A program made the position numbers and the translations under genes. From assembly GCA_001465935.1 (NCBI GenBank), contig LNKV01000103.1:1-40573 (forward strand): 40,573 nt of DNA. The letters are read 5' to 3'. Each line of letters opens with the position of its first letter. Position 1 is the stretch's first letter. Source of the DNA: Clarireedia homoeocarpa. Taxonomy: Eukaryota > Ascomycota > Leotiomycetes > Helotiales > Rutstroemiaceae. A model generated the notes under the pieces. The model had not been told where the DNA came from. It did no database searches and saw only the letters and a list, made by a program, of their open reading frames with translations. This document shows, in pieces, positions 1 to 9,968 of this stretch.

Positions 1-27
1 CATAATGCTAATACCCAGTTGATTCGT

Positions 28-2671
28 CTATGCATTTACCTGTTCCTCCTTTCCCCGACAGTCGATTGCACTGTCGAATGCCTTGATCATCCCATCGTAC
101 ATTATACTATGGTCGTGGAATGTGCCGGTAAAGATCGCTCCGTCCCTGATTGGAAAAAGAATATGTCGGAGTTCGCGAGCCAACGGCTTGAGATTCTCGA
201 ACTTCGGCGCAAACTCCACGATGATCTTCTCAAATCTATTTTTGTCCATATCCCCCACCTTATTCCGAGCAATATCTGCATATGTTCCAGTATACCAACC
301 TCGCAGTAGATTGGTCCTCAATCTTATCAGCTTATTAAGTTTTGGTCTACCGGTACCTTCGTAGCCATATCGGACGCATATCCATAAGAAAACGTAAAAA
401 AATGACTCGAGGTCGTGCCGATATGTATGACCGTTGCCTTCAAGAACCTCGATCGCCATAAACTGCATTGTGCCAGTCCGGTGACGAGCTCCACTTGGCA
501 TACTGTCCAACTCCTTTGCCAAGTCCAAGTCAATTAGTCTTCCTTTCGGGTCACCTTCAGCAGGGAGCTCGGTGATGATAATGTTATTTTCGGAGATATC
601 CCGATGTAGAATCTTTCCATCCTCTAGAAGCGACCTATGGCCTCGGATAGCATCGCGTAGCACCTCTAAAAACTCTCTAACTGAATGATATTCGCGGAGA
701 GGTCGTCCAGCCGGTGAAGTTACCAAACAGTAGTTCACTCGGTTGTCGTATGTCTCACTTTCGCAATCTGTGAAACTGTCGACTCCGGCTTCTTGAATAC
801 AGTCAACGTTATTGCGCTGCCACTCATTCCGGCAGTGGGCCAGACTGTCAACTACCGTTTCTTGAATGCTGTGAGCGCCGATTGCGTCTAGCTCGCCTTC
901 CTTAATGCGCACATTTGTCCCGCTGGCATGACTACCGTCGGATTTAGATCTCTTCAGTCTGCTCCCCGGATCAAGTATTTCATTTCTTTTTCTTTTCTTT
1001 CCAGAGGAAGATGTGCTTGCAACAATTCCTAGGCCCTTCAAGCGATTCGAACTACTCCTTGATCTTCCTCTGAGACTTGATTTAGAGTACCGCCGACTGG
1101 ATTCCGGACTGCCGTCGACCCAAGAAGCTTTGCTCGATAGCTTTCGTGGCCTTCCGAAATTCATGTCTCGTCGGAAATGCGAAATAGTGTCCGGGACCTC
1201 GTCAATAACAATCTGCTCATGATTGAACCACGTAGCAATGCCTGTGACTCCCCTCTCTTTGGCCAACTTCAACAGTTCTCCCTCCCGCTGCCTTTTATCA
1301 GACGGCCAAGCAAACTTGACCACATACTCCTATTCCGTGGAGTCGCTCCTCCTTCCTCGATAACACGTTGTTCCACGACACACTATCGCTTTTGTCGAGG
1401 CGATTGGCTTGTCCTCCAAACAAATGTTCACATCTCGTGCCACAATGTACTTGCCGTTGCCATCGTGCTTAACGAATGTATTCAGCCCTAACTCGGCGTC
1501 CGTCATCAATGTATACCCAGCAATAACCCTAACGAATCGCTCAGGCTCTTTGTGTACATCGAACTTCTCAGAGTTGTACAGGCCAGATCTGTCGAAAACC
1601 CAGAGTCGCATCATGCTTCCGCACATCGTAAAGCCAGGGACGAATCGCCGCTCCGGTTGACTTCCGAACACCTCACGCGTATACCCTGCCAACTGTATCA
1701 ATGTTTTTGTAGAGCCATCCTCATCGGGATTCTGTTTGTGTTCCCCAATGACAAGTATATTTGACCAGTCATGCTCGCCATGTAGTAGGACAGCGTCGGC
1801 AGGAGTGAGAAAAATGTCAAGCTTGCGATCAGCCTCCGAGCCCGTCAACACTTTGTTCGCCGATGTGTAATACCTGCGGCCAAGTCCGCTGAGAATAGTG
1901 TCCTGGAATTTCATGAACCACTCAAAAAATGGACCTTGAAGTGAGGGTTCTGGCCACCCGCTCCAACGGCCTTCTGTATATTGGGCCCTCGACTCTTTGT
2001 AGATATCCCTTGTATTATTTGTCTAGGACTTCCCCTCGAAGTATCGTTCGTAGAAGCCTCCGATATCATAGTAGACTCGCCCAGTAAGCTCCTCGAGTAT
2101 TCGCTGATCAACTTCGTCGTGTGTCTGCTCAACACCCCTCTGAGAGGCTGAGCTGGATCGTAGTGGCGTGTCGAAAACGGCTTTCTCGAAGGCAGTCGGA
2201 GGTGTGATAGGATTTGTTCGCGCGACTAATTCAAACACGGTATGCCAAATATCCGCATCATTCCAGGTCGGTGCATCAAGTTCATTCTTGACAATGTGGT
2301 CGACTAAAGGGATTGCTAATGTGATATCCAGCTGGTTGGAATCCACGCGACTGTATAGGATAGTAAGGTCACTAGAGAGGGTTCTATCAGCAATTCGTGA
2401 AGGAAGGATACGGCTTGCTGGTTGATTTTGCAAAGCTAGAATAAGGTCGAGCACAAGACTTTTAACAACTATGTACATTAGTAAGAAACGTAATCCCAAG
2501 AAGTTGGGCCATACCTGTAGTGGCAGCTGTTGAAAAGACGATTTGTACTGTATCGGACGACAATGCGATACCAAGATCGGAACGTATCGATTCAAAGCGA
2601 CGACGGAAGGTGCCTAAGCCTTCCTTGATCGGTTCGCTTCTGATTTTGTCTAGTTCAGAGGCTGTGGCCAT
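28..2671 (-). pseudogene. FunK1-family fungal protein kinase, two in-frame TAG stops
   Basis: Reads as a FunK1 (Pkinase_fungal) kinase, a ser/thr-kinase-like family expanded in filamentous fungi with no well-defined substrate. It starts at ATG 2671 (MATASELDKI). A 46-bp intron (2514-2469, GTATGG...TACTAAT...ATAG) joins two exons in phase. The frame then runs to TAG at 28-30, broken only by TAG at 2023-2025 and at 1330-1332. The kinase core is visible: HRDISENN near 606-583 (catalytic loop) and IDLDLAK in place of the usual DFG near 534-514, then GTMQFMAIEVL (APE-like). A basic Ser/Lys-rich insert lies at about 1000-1120. Both stops stand where relatives and the surrounding sequence suggest Trp (after FEGKS and after RSDSTE), and each is explained by one CpA-to-TpA change on the plus strand. 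The RIP-decayed copy has TAA at both places. I infer a lightly RIP-mutated pseudogene; readthrough is not excluded. Confidence 0.85.
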
Positions 2672-3372
2672 GATGGCAGATTGAAAAGGGCGTAAATAGA
2701 GGACTGAGGACCTGAGATGCGAGGATACAAGTTGTCGCGAATTCGCGTAAGAGTGGTAGGTGCGCTATGATTACGTAAGAAATGCCGATGAGGAAAGGGT
2801 CCAGCACCGGAATAACCTGTCACTAAATTTAGCTTTCTTTCTAGCCATTCGTTGCTGCTGCCTAGATCTACGCGCGTTGTTTCGAAGAGCCGACGAAAAG
2901 TGCAGGAATTAACTGCGCAGAGGCCATATGTTAGGTGGGAAAGTCATATGGATTGTGTATATATTTCAATTTAACCTTTCTTCCCAAATGTCAAATAAAA
3001 ATCCATCCCTGACACAAACTCTTGGCGCACCCCATCAATTCCCAACCACGATACTTTGCCCTATAGATTATCAATCCACAGCGACGAGTTCTGGTTTCGT
3101 TGAAAACGAGGTTGGAATCGCAGCGCGCACTCTTCGCATATACCTCAAACATGACCCTAATCCGGCTGCAGGATAGAAAAAATATAAAAAAACAAGTCTA
3201 CGCCGTACCTCGATGTACGGCGGGCCCGCGCACAACCCATCCCTCGCATTTTTGTATGGCGCAAAAGAAGAGTCTACGTGCGCTTTTTTTAACCATAAAA
3301 GTTCCACCCTCAGTAGGATAGAACCTTTTTCTCTTGAACCTGCTCTTTGCAGCGTCACGCGCCCTTGGATCG
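2672..3372. other. Spacer between the FunK1 start and the HET stop
   Basis: No convincing gene. 2907-3057 is conserved in the decayed copy (18502-18690, with a 30-bp insertion there), which suggests it holds the HET 3' end/FunK1 upstream region of the ancestor. 3058-3372 has no counterpart in that copy. A 12-bp perfect palindrome CGCGAATTCGCG lies at 2736-2747, about 65 bp upstream of the FunK1 ATG. Open frames on the minus strand at 3071-3412 overlap the HET end and show no recognisable domain. Confidence 0.5.
3170..3323. repeat. Short GC-rich hairpin segment between 9-bp direct repeats
   Basis: AGGATAGAA occurs at 3170-3178 and again at 3315-3323, bracketing 136 bp. Inside is a perfect hairpin (CGCCGTAC, loop CTCGAT, GTACGGCG; 3201-3222) directly followed by the palindrome GCGGGCCCGC (3220-3229). 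On the minus strand the segment ends in a T-rich run. The whole 3058-3372 stretch is absent from the decayed copy, so a small insertion with a 9-bp target duplication is possible; no terminal repeats confirm it. Confidence 0.35.
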
Positions 3373-5319
3373 TCATAGAATGCGTACCTTTCCTTTCTTC
3401 CGTAACCCACAATCTGCCTGAATCATTCCTATGCCGACTCTCTCATACTTATTACTGAACCTTTTTGGTCTGACGATCAACACGAAGTATTGATAGTTAC
3501 GGGGCTGATCCGTCTCGTGTTTCGCCATGACAACCACGCCTCGTTTTGTGGGAAGCTCTTTCTCCTCATCAAGATCTATCCAGCCTTTCTTCATCTCGTT
3601 TGAATCTAGCAGCTCATGACGCGTACCATCTTTTTCTCTCTTGAGTTTCATACCCTGATCTGTGAATTTCCATACGGTGGTGATTAAGGTTTGTTTGTCG
3701 AATGCGAGATTTTTGAACAAATCCAAGGTACCAAAGTCATCTTGCAGGAATTCAATACGTCCTTCATATACCATCCAAGACCATGATGGCACTGCTACAT
3801 TAGGGGATTTGTACTCAATCTTCTTCGATTCTTGCTGACCTGATCGTCGCCAAAGAAGGGTTCTGTGAAGAAACATGTCAAATATACCGTGGTGTACCTT
3901 GCAGGGCAGAGTGCTTGCGAGGCGAGTCACCAGCCCCGATATTGCGACAGCTCTGTCTGTAGGTTTCGTAATGCCGCGTCGCGAATAATCCTCTATGAAA
4001 GACAGGAGGAAAGACAGTGTTGCAGCGTAGCCTGAATCTTGAAGTCGCTTTGGAAACATTGGGTCAAGCTGAAAATGCTTCTTGGTCTGGTTCTTACTAT
4101 ATGAATAGTTAGGATTTACTAGCATAAGAGACTGTTGTAAATCTTACCATCGTAAATAAATCATATCTCCTGCATATATGCCTTCCCCACATTCCCCGTA
4201 CACCTGATTGCGGCTGAAATAAATCGTCCGACGAGATAAAAACCTCTCTTGCAAGACCCATGCTCGTTGATTTAACTGACTGTTTTCTATATCCTCGTCA
4301 AAGTCTGCTAAATTTGTAGAGAGGTAGAAGTATTGTCCTAATTCATTTTGGATGTAGGCGTTCTCATTTTCAATTTGCTGCTCTAGGAAACCAGTACTGG
4401 AGTCAAAAGCTGATGCTGCAGCTACCGTGCAGTAAGCCGAGGCAAAGACATCTTCCATTCGCTTGGATTCTTGCTTCCAATCACCGCCTTCACCTTGAAG
4501 AATGCAAAGTGAGTCGATCCAGAGGTACTGCAAGCCAAGTTTTCGAGTTACTTCGATAGCGTCCTGAAAAGTCCGTGGCAGGTCGACGACGGTGAATCCT
4601 ACTCGACGTGGTTCAATGTTTTGCCTGGTGGTACAGTATGGAGGCACCTCGTTTGGTCGTAGCTGACCCCAACAATGGGAAAGAGCAATATATTGGATTC
4701 TATCGATAGTCTCAGAGGAGTCCATTTCGTCAAGCCGTAGATCCGCCGTATCCTTCGATGGGCTGACATTGAGAAGCCGTGTTGGCATGGCGTAACGGCG
4801 ACTCGATATACAATCACGATGTTCCTTATCGCATCTTTGAAGCCATGCGCGTAGCAATGGAAACCGCAAAGAACCAGGAAAGCTGATGGGAGACTGATCA
4901 GGCGTTCCTTGGGTACCAGGCGGTCCCTCAGGATCTGGGAAATCTGAAGGGGAAGGGTGGATAAATTATTACCGAGAACTTATATATAGAACTAAAGAAA
5001 CAATGCCATACTAGAATACAATCGGAGAATAGAGTGTCCACTTGGTTTCACAATTATTACTGATCCAGTATTCTCAACGAGACTATCTAATCCGTTGCGA
5101 TTACCACTCTTATTGACATGGCGAATAACTGTAGCGCAGAGAGGGCAAGTTTGCTCGGTGGCCCTTAGATTCGAAACCTTGACTGATCTATTTGATGAGA
5201 GGAGGGGCCTGCATTTAGGACATAGCTTGAAGGTCCGAAGAGTATGTCGTTCCGATAAATCTAGATGGGGGGTACTTCTTCCGATCCGACGCCCGAGCTA
5301 CCCCACCTTCCAAATTCAT
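3373..5319 (-). CDS. HET-domain (heterokaryon incompatibility) protein
   Basis: HET-domain (PF06985) proteins act in fungal non-self recognition and can trigger incompatibility cell death after fusion. My model has four exons: 5319-5307, 5260-5012, 4943-4148 and 4096-3373, with introns of 46, 68 and 51 bp, giving 593 aa. The last two introns are well supported (GTATGG...TTCAG; GTAAGA...CCTAAC...ATAG) and are preserved in the decayed copy. The first exon (13 bp, MNLE) uses a GTGGGG donor and is uncertain; without it the frame has no ATG. Visible blocks: two Cys pairs near the N-terminus (CPKC, CPLC), YIALSHCWG (about 172-180), LPRTFQDAI (209), YLWIDSLCILQ (about 227-237) and RAWVLQERF (314-322). 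No internal stop is seen. It is followed by FunK1 on the same strand and is divergent from the gene at 5432. Confidence 0.85.
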
Positions 5320-5431
5320 AAATCATAAAATAGTCGCTATAGAAGAAAAGTAGTACTGTAACAATAATTACAACTCAGTCTATTCAAATCATCAATGTAA
5401 AACTCAAATTCCATCTCAGTCATCTGTCGAG
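5320..5431. promoter_or_regulatory. Compact divergent promoter region
   Basis: Only 112 bp separate the proposed HET start (minus) from the ATG of the small Cys-rich gene (plus). The stretch is A/T-rich with no long ORF, so both genes probably share it. No specific binding site is recognised. The length depends on the uncertain first HET exon. Confidence 0.45.
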
Positions 5432-5941
5432 ATGTCTTCCAATGTACACACAATCGCAAAAAGCTTTTTGAACTATACTAATTCCATTATTTAGACTCCA
5501 AGTGCGCCAAATTGTGAAGGAGGAAGAGAGAATTCAGCTTCCACCAATGGAGGCTCGCAGATGGTTCAGGACAACTGTAAGTACACTTTGCATAGCGAGG
5601 TGTTTGAGAGGCTTTTAGTTAATTCCATTTTATAAGCAGCTCCGAATAAAACTCACGAAGGACCGTGTTTGCTGTGTATGCGCGCTGCAGTTCAAGGCGA
5701 TCATCTGGACCTCTGCAACTACCAGACCAGTATTGGAGAGGCTTGTAGCAGATGTGTAGAAAGAGATCTTCCATGTTGTTTGGTTCCGGATTGGATCAAG
5801 AAGTTGTGGGATAATTATATCGATCTTCGTGTGAGCGATCCAGAGGAGCTACGTCCGGATACCCAAAATGCTTTTCAGGTTCTAGGAAACACGGTTTTTG
5901 AAGCCACCTTTCGTCTATGTGAAGAGCGTATATCTCAATGA
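5432..5941 (+). CDS. Small Cys-rich hypothetical protein (131 aa)
   Basis: Three-exon model: 5432-5443, 5495-5576 and 5640-5941 (stop TGA). Introns are 51 bp (GTACAC...TACTAAT...TTTAG) and 63 bp (GTAAGT...GTTAAT...GCAG), and the joined frame is open for 131 codons. The N-terminal 45 residues are Ser/Asn/Gly-rich. Then comes a Cys cluster: CLLC, a Cys 13 residues further on, CSRC and PCC, in a zinc-cluster-like arrangement, followed by an acidic C-terminal part. There is no signal peptide or membrane segment. I do not recognise the family. The Cys spacing recalls fungal Zn-binding or transcription-factor-like proteins, but it is not a standard Zn2Cys6 motif. It lies divergent from the HET gene. 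Confidence 0.6.
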
Positions 5942-6403
5942 GGTTCTATATAGATGGTGATAACTGGTTTAGAACGAAGATTCCGCAAGGTGATGATAAC
6001 TTTTAATAAAATTAATATAACTCGTTGTTTTCCTATTATCTCTTTATTTTTTCTCAAGGTTGATGCTTAAATTAAAAATAAAAATGAAATGTGTATTATA
6101 AATAGAGGCGTCAAGCGCGAGTAGGCACAGATGGCACTAACTAAGAGCACCACCGTCTTAACCATCGTGAGATTTTTGCCAGCTTTTTCTGTAATGAACC
6201 ATAAGGCCTGAGAACCTTAGGCTCAATTGCAGATTGCAGATTGCAGTAGTCGAACCTTATGCAGGATAACCGATCGCATAATACACCACCAGAGCTCACC
6301 GGCACCACCAGTGTGAAGCAGGTGAAGCAGGTGAAGCAGGTGAGACACATAGAGAATGATGGTCTATATATATAGCATATATTTCCTTAGTACATAGAGC
6401 TTC
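5942..6403. other. Intergenic stretch with short tandem repeats
   Basis: No gene seen. It contains three exact copies of the 9-mer GTGAAGCAG at 6313-6339 and a 7-bp repeat (GCAGATT) near 6229-6246. The first part (5990-6110) is A/T-rich and may hold the 3' end of the upstream gene. Confidence 0.5.
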
Positions 6404-7228
6404 GTGCTCAACTCGGATAGTATTTTCACGACGGGGCAACACCGAGTACATCGTGCGTTGTTTGCCCGATGCCGTGAGTCAGATCGTGGCACAATATTTT
6501 ATTTGATTCGGGTTCGGTCATTTGCCCGGGCATTGGACCGACGGGAGAGTGAGTATTTGTTTGGGGATGTGTGGGGGCCGTGGGCCGGGGAGCAGTTGAG
6601 TCGCACGTTAAGCGTCACCACCAAGAAGCATTTGGGGGTACGATTGAGGGTAGCGGGGTGGCGACACATCGCTATTGGGATCGCGACGCGGCATTTGGTG
6701 CGTGCCAGCAAGATGTGGGAGAAGGAGCATGAGGGTGCGGAAGATGGCGGGGAGGGGGTTTCCGAGGGGGGTGACGAGGAAGAGTTGGAGTTGGACACGT
6801 TTCTCCATGGGATAGTGAGACAATCCGGACATGGAAGACATATAGCTCAGGCGCATTATGCCATCGATGGGGCATTTTTACATCCATTGGGGCCGGAATT
6901 GGTGTCAGCATATGAGCACGCATCGGTTGCGTGGTATGCGTTGTGGAAGTTGAGCGAGAGGACCAGTACAGGGTTGAGCATGAAGGATGAGGAATGGACA
7001 TTGACCGAGAAGACAGATGAGAGGTTGAAACATAACGATCATCATCGAGTCGGCCATGCCAGGCTCGCGAGATCCCGAAAGAACCGTACAGTGGGCTTCG
7101 ATTGCGGTGTCCTCTTTCCATACTATCCTCGAATTTATGTGAGCCACACTCTCTTGAGCACTAAACAGCGGAGGGCAGAAGCGAAGCATCACTCCGGATT
7201 TCTGCCCCAATTTGTTTCAACGTCCTGA
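6404..7228 (+). pseudogene. C-terminal fragment resembling telomere-linked helicase-associated proteins
   Basis: Open frame of 274 codons (alternative start codon), locally more GC-rich than its neighbours. From family memory, blocks match the conserved C-terminal part of large fungal proteins linked to RecQ-like telomere-linked helicases: QHRVHRAL, LSRTL...LGVRLRVAGWRHIAIGIATRHL, an acidic insert, then RQSGHGRHIAQAHYAIDGA and ASVAWYAL. The order R-H...R...GH...Y resembles a tyrosine-recombinase active-site box. The large N-terminal region expected upstream is missing: 5942-6400 does not encode it, so this is a 5'-truncated remnant. The last 90 residues after WKLSERT look unrelated and may be read-through past the old end. 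It converges with the DUF3435 gene, 43 bp away. Confidence 0.55.
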
Positions 7229-7271
7229 CAATGTATAAGATCGTAGAACGCATTAGTTACAACAAACATTC

Positions 7272-9968
7272 CTAGGGTCGAAGCTCAATCCCATGAGCTC
7301 TGGCTACATGGTTCTTAAAATGTATCAAATTGTCGAGAACCAGCCCCTTAGCCTTGCACACAGGATGGTGGCAAATGAACATTCCACTTACTGCTTGATC
7401 GCGCAAATGAACATTCTCAACATGGTCCCACATATGAGCAACGCGACGAAAAGACCGCGTCCGTTGTTCGTATGAAAGCCGGTCGTTCCCGATGCAAATA
7501 ATACATTGGGTCTTCGCACAGATCACAGGAAATTCATCAGGTGGGTAGAACGGAGCCGGAGCGGGATACTCCTTTTTATCTGCATCCTTGAAGATTAAAG
7601 CCGGTCGCGGCTTGCGAGTTTGGAGCTCTTGTCGAGACGCGAGGGCGACCATGAGATTAATAGCAGAAATCTTTCGAGAGACAATATCTTGTTGATTCGG
7701 TTTTGGGGAGAAATCACATAGAATCCGTTGTAGTTGATATCGCTCATTGAGTTGGTATTGGATAATAGGTATATCCTCCTCCTTATTCTCCACAATCTTG
7801 CTGGATTGCCTGTGCAGTTGCTGTTTCATCATCTCGTTATGAACACGAAAGAAGTAATCCTTCCGAAATTCCTTCTCAATCTCATCTTTCAAACTTTTCT
7901 TGGTGTTCGTAAGGTTCTTTCGAAGATCTTCGTACTGTATTCTAATCATTTTCGGCGCGCATCTGATGAACTTAAAATCCCCTTTGATCTGAGCGTATAG
8001 CTTCTTGAATTGTCGCTCAAGGTCGACAACATCCGGATCCGCGGCCAAAAGTGATTTCATCATTTCTGTCGGAACTTCCTTAGGTACACCTGGGTTGCAT
8101 CGAATGCTCATATGTGTAAAAGCTCGAGTGAGTCCATCATCGGAGATCTCACTTTCAAGAAAAGCATCCTGTACATTGAATCTGACGATGTTGTTGATAT
8201 AGGCCCCGTTGAAGACCCCGGTGAATGGGTCATGTCGCATAACCTGATCACGAACAGCGTCTGAGGCGACGCCTAAAATAGCTATTAGCCTAGAGAATTA
8301 GATCAAGACATCAAAAAAGACATACCATCGATTGCATTTGCAGTCCCCCGGCGAAAGCAATAGCTTGTCAACTTGTCTTCAAAGCCAGTATCCTTTCCTA
8401 GACGGTCAATATAAAAGGCATAAGTCGAATAAGTCATTGGTTCTGTCTTTGACTTCACCCAGCCATTAACGGAACAAACAGACCTTCGGAAGATTGGTCT
8501 TTTGAGCCATTCTAGCCTCCAATGTACCTTCATAGCTTTCATGCCCTGACCTCCAAGGTCCGTTGTAAAGAAGGGTTCGGCGGATGTATAGCCATCGACG
8601 AGAATAGCATTATCACGGATCGCACGCGTCAGGATGTGGGAGATCGGACAAAGAATCGGTAGAGGATTTTCCCGGAATAAGAAGGTCGTGCTGAGATGAG
8701 TTAGCCAGGACTTCGAAGGTAGGAAGGAGCAACATACGGTTTGGGCTTATTATCAACACCTTTATGATGCCGTAAGTGAACTTCCATGGCAAGAAGGTCT
8801 CTCCCCCCAGGCCTTGGATTCTGTACTATCCAGAGGCAGATATCCTCATAACAGAGTGCTTTGTACTGTCGTATCGCCTCACCAAACTCGCTGTGTTTAA
8901 CACCAGTGCAAGTCTGCGGAACTGATTCCCCAGATCCGCTGATCTCAATAACACAGCCTTCGTTTGTGTCCTCTGCTATAGCAATATCTGTCCTATCGGT
9001 GCCGTAACCGCTGTCAGGGTCACCTCTGCAGTCTATGTCGTTGTCAAGCTTATCGTACTCAGAATCGTCGGCATCCTCGGTACCGCTCTTATCGTCGCAA
9101 TCGTGATACATTGATTCTCGGGATCGCATATCTTTATCGGTCTCTGCCTCGCCGAGAGGATCTTCGCCAGCTTTGCCCTTTGATGAATGAACAAACTCTG
9201 CAGGTCGACCGCCAGTGTAGGATTGAAATAGCATTATCGTAGCTACATCATGTCGATCGTCCTCGGTAGGAAAAACGGATTCATCGCGAGCCCAGTGCTG
9301 AACAAGGAGTAAAAGTAGGTCGTCCGGTCCGGCCACTGGCTTGGGTTTAGACGAGGTGTCCAGTCCAAACTTGACTTTCAGTGTGCCGTTGATATACTTC
9401 GAACATTATTAGTATGAAAATACCGATATTCTGCGAAAGGAACATTCTAAGGTACCTTAACAACTTCATTTGAATCATTTGCATTCACAAAACTACCATT
9501 CATTCGGCGATAAAGCATTTTGAAGTCCCGCCAGTATTGATTGACAGACTTTCTCTTTCCTTTCTTTTGCTTCTTCGCCAAATAAGTCTCGCAGACCCAA
9601 TGGAGAAATAGCATCATTATGCCTTTGTCGCAGTTTTGCGCTAGGATAGCTGTTCGCCAATGACCGATACCAATATGATTGCAATATCTATATATTCTTT
9701 AATCTGATGAAACTATAAAAGTGAAAGATTTTACATACCTGATAAATTTCTGTCTGATATAGTAGATACTGGCTTTCGTATTCTCAGCATCAAGTGGCTG
9801 CAAAAACTGTGTATTGTTCAGATCAACCCGCAAAAGTCGATAATCCTCTCCGCTAAGCATCTTCTCCTTCCTCTCCTTGAGTATTTTATTGTTATCGTTA
9901 CGTCGTCTTAGAACATTCTGGAGCGTTTTAAGAGTATCTTCCGCTGGAATTTGGATGGTAGGCGCCAT
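7272..9968 (-). CDS. DUF3435 / FluG-type tyrosine-recombinase-like protein with C-terminal C2H2 fingers
   Basis: Five exons: 9968-9739, 9687-9456, 9396-8738, 8690-8326 and 8272-7272. Introns are 51, 59, 47 and 53 bp, all GT...AG, most with CTAAT/CTAAC. They join to 828 aa without a stop, the usual size of the family. DUF3435 proteins belong to the tyrosine-recombinase superfamily, which includes the captains of Starship giant transposons. Visible catalytic-type blocks: TGGRPAEF (Arg 218), SYCFRRGTANAID (Arg 487/488) and MRHDPFTGVFNGAYIN (His 509, Tyr 520). An acidic insert follows the first block. A Lys/Glu-rich helical region follows the third. The C-terminus has two C2H2-like units (CIIC...HMWDHVENVH; CHHPVC...HFKNHVARAH). 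Start: first in-frame ATG (MAPTIQIPAE). It is transcribed away from the AT-rich block, whose edge is about 470 bp upstream. Confidence 0.88.

Larger units (their letters stand above)
1..5260 (-). repeat. Less mutated arm of an inverted segmental duplication (HET + FunK1)
   Basis: Read on the minus strand, this segment (HET gene, spacer, FunK1 gene) is collinear with 16571-21967 on the plus strand, so the two arms are inverted and about 11 kb apart. Most differences are C-to-T or G-to-A in the right arm. Introns are kept at the same places, so this was a DNA-level duplication, not retroposition. The similarity runs to position 1, so the true end is outside the window. It is interrupted at 3058-3372 and weak at about 2672-2906. 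The first third of FunK1 is more diverged than the rest. Confidence 0.85.

Noticed and set aside
2736..2747. CGCGAATTCGCG palindrome as a regulatory site
   Set aside because: It is a perfect palindrome in the FunK1 upstream region, but a single 12-mer with no second copy is not enough to call an operator or binding site.
3071..3412. 113-codon and 70-codon minus-strand frames overlapping the HET stop
   Set aside because: They overlap the end of the HET gene, have no domain, and most of the sequence is absent from the decayed copy.
6313..6339. GTGAAGCAG x3 as a coding repeat
   Set aside because: The 9-bp period would keep a frame, but no surrounding gene is supported, so it is left as a simple tandem repeat.
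6499..7210. Several long minus-strand frames opposite the TLH-like fragment
   Set aside because: They are Pro/Ser-rich shadows caused by the local high GC; the plus-strand frame has family-like motifs.
9493..9684. 63-codon minus-strand frame within the DUF3435 gene
   Set aside because: The spliced exon 2 uses another frame (RYCNHIGIGHWRTAIL...) that continues the DUF3435 protein; this frame is a shadow.
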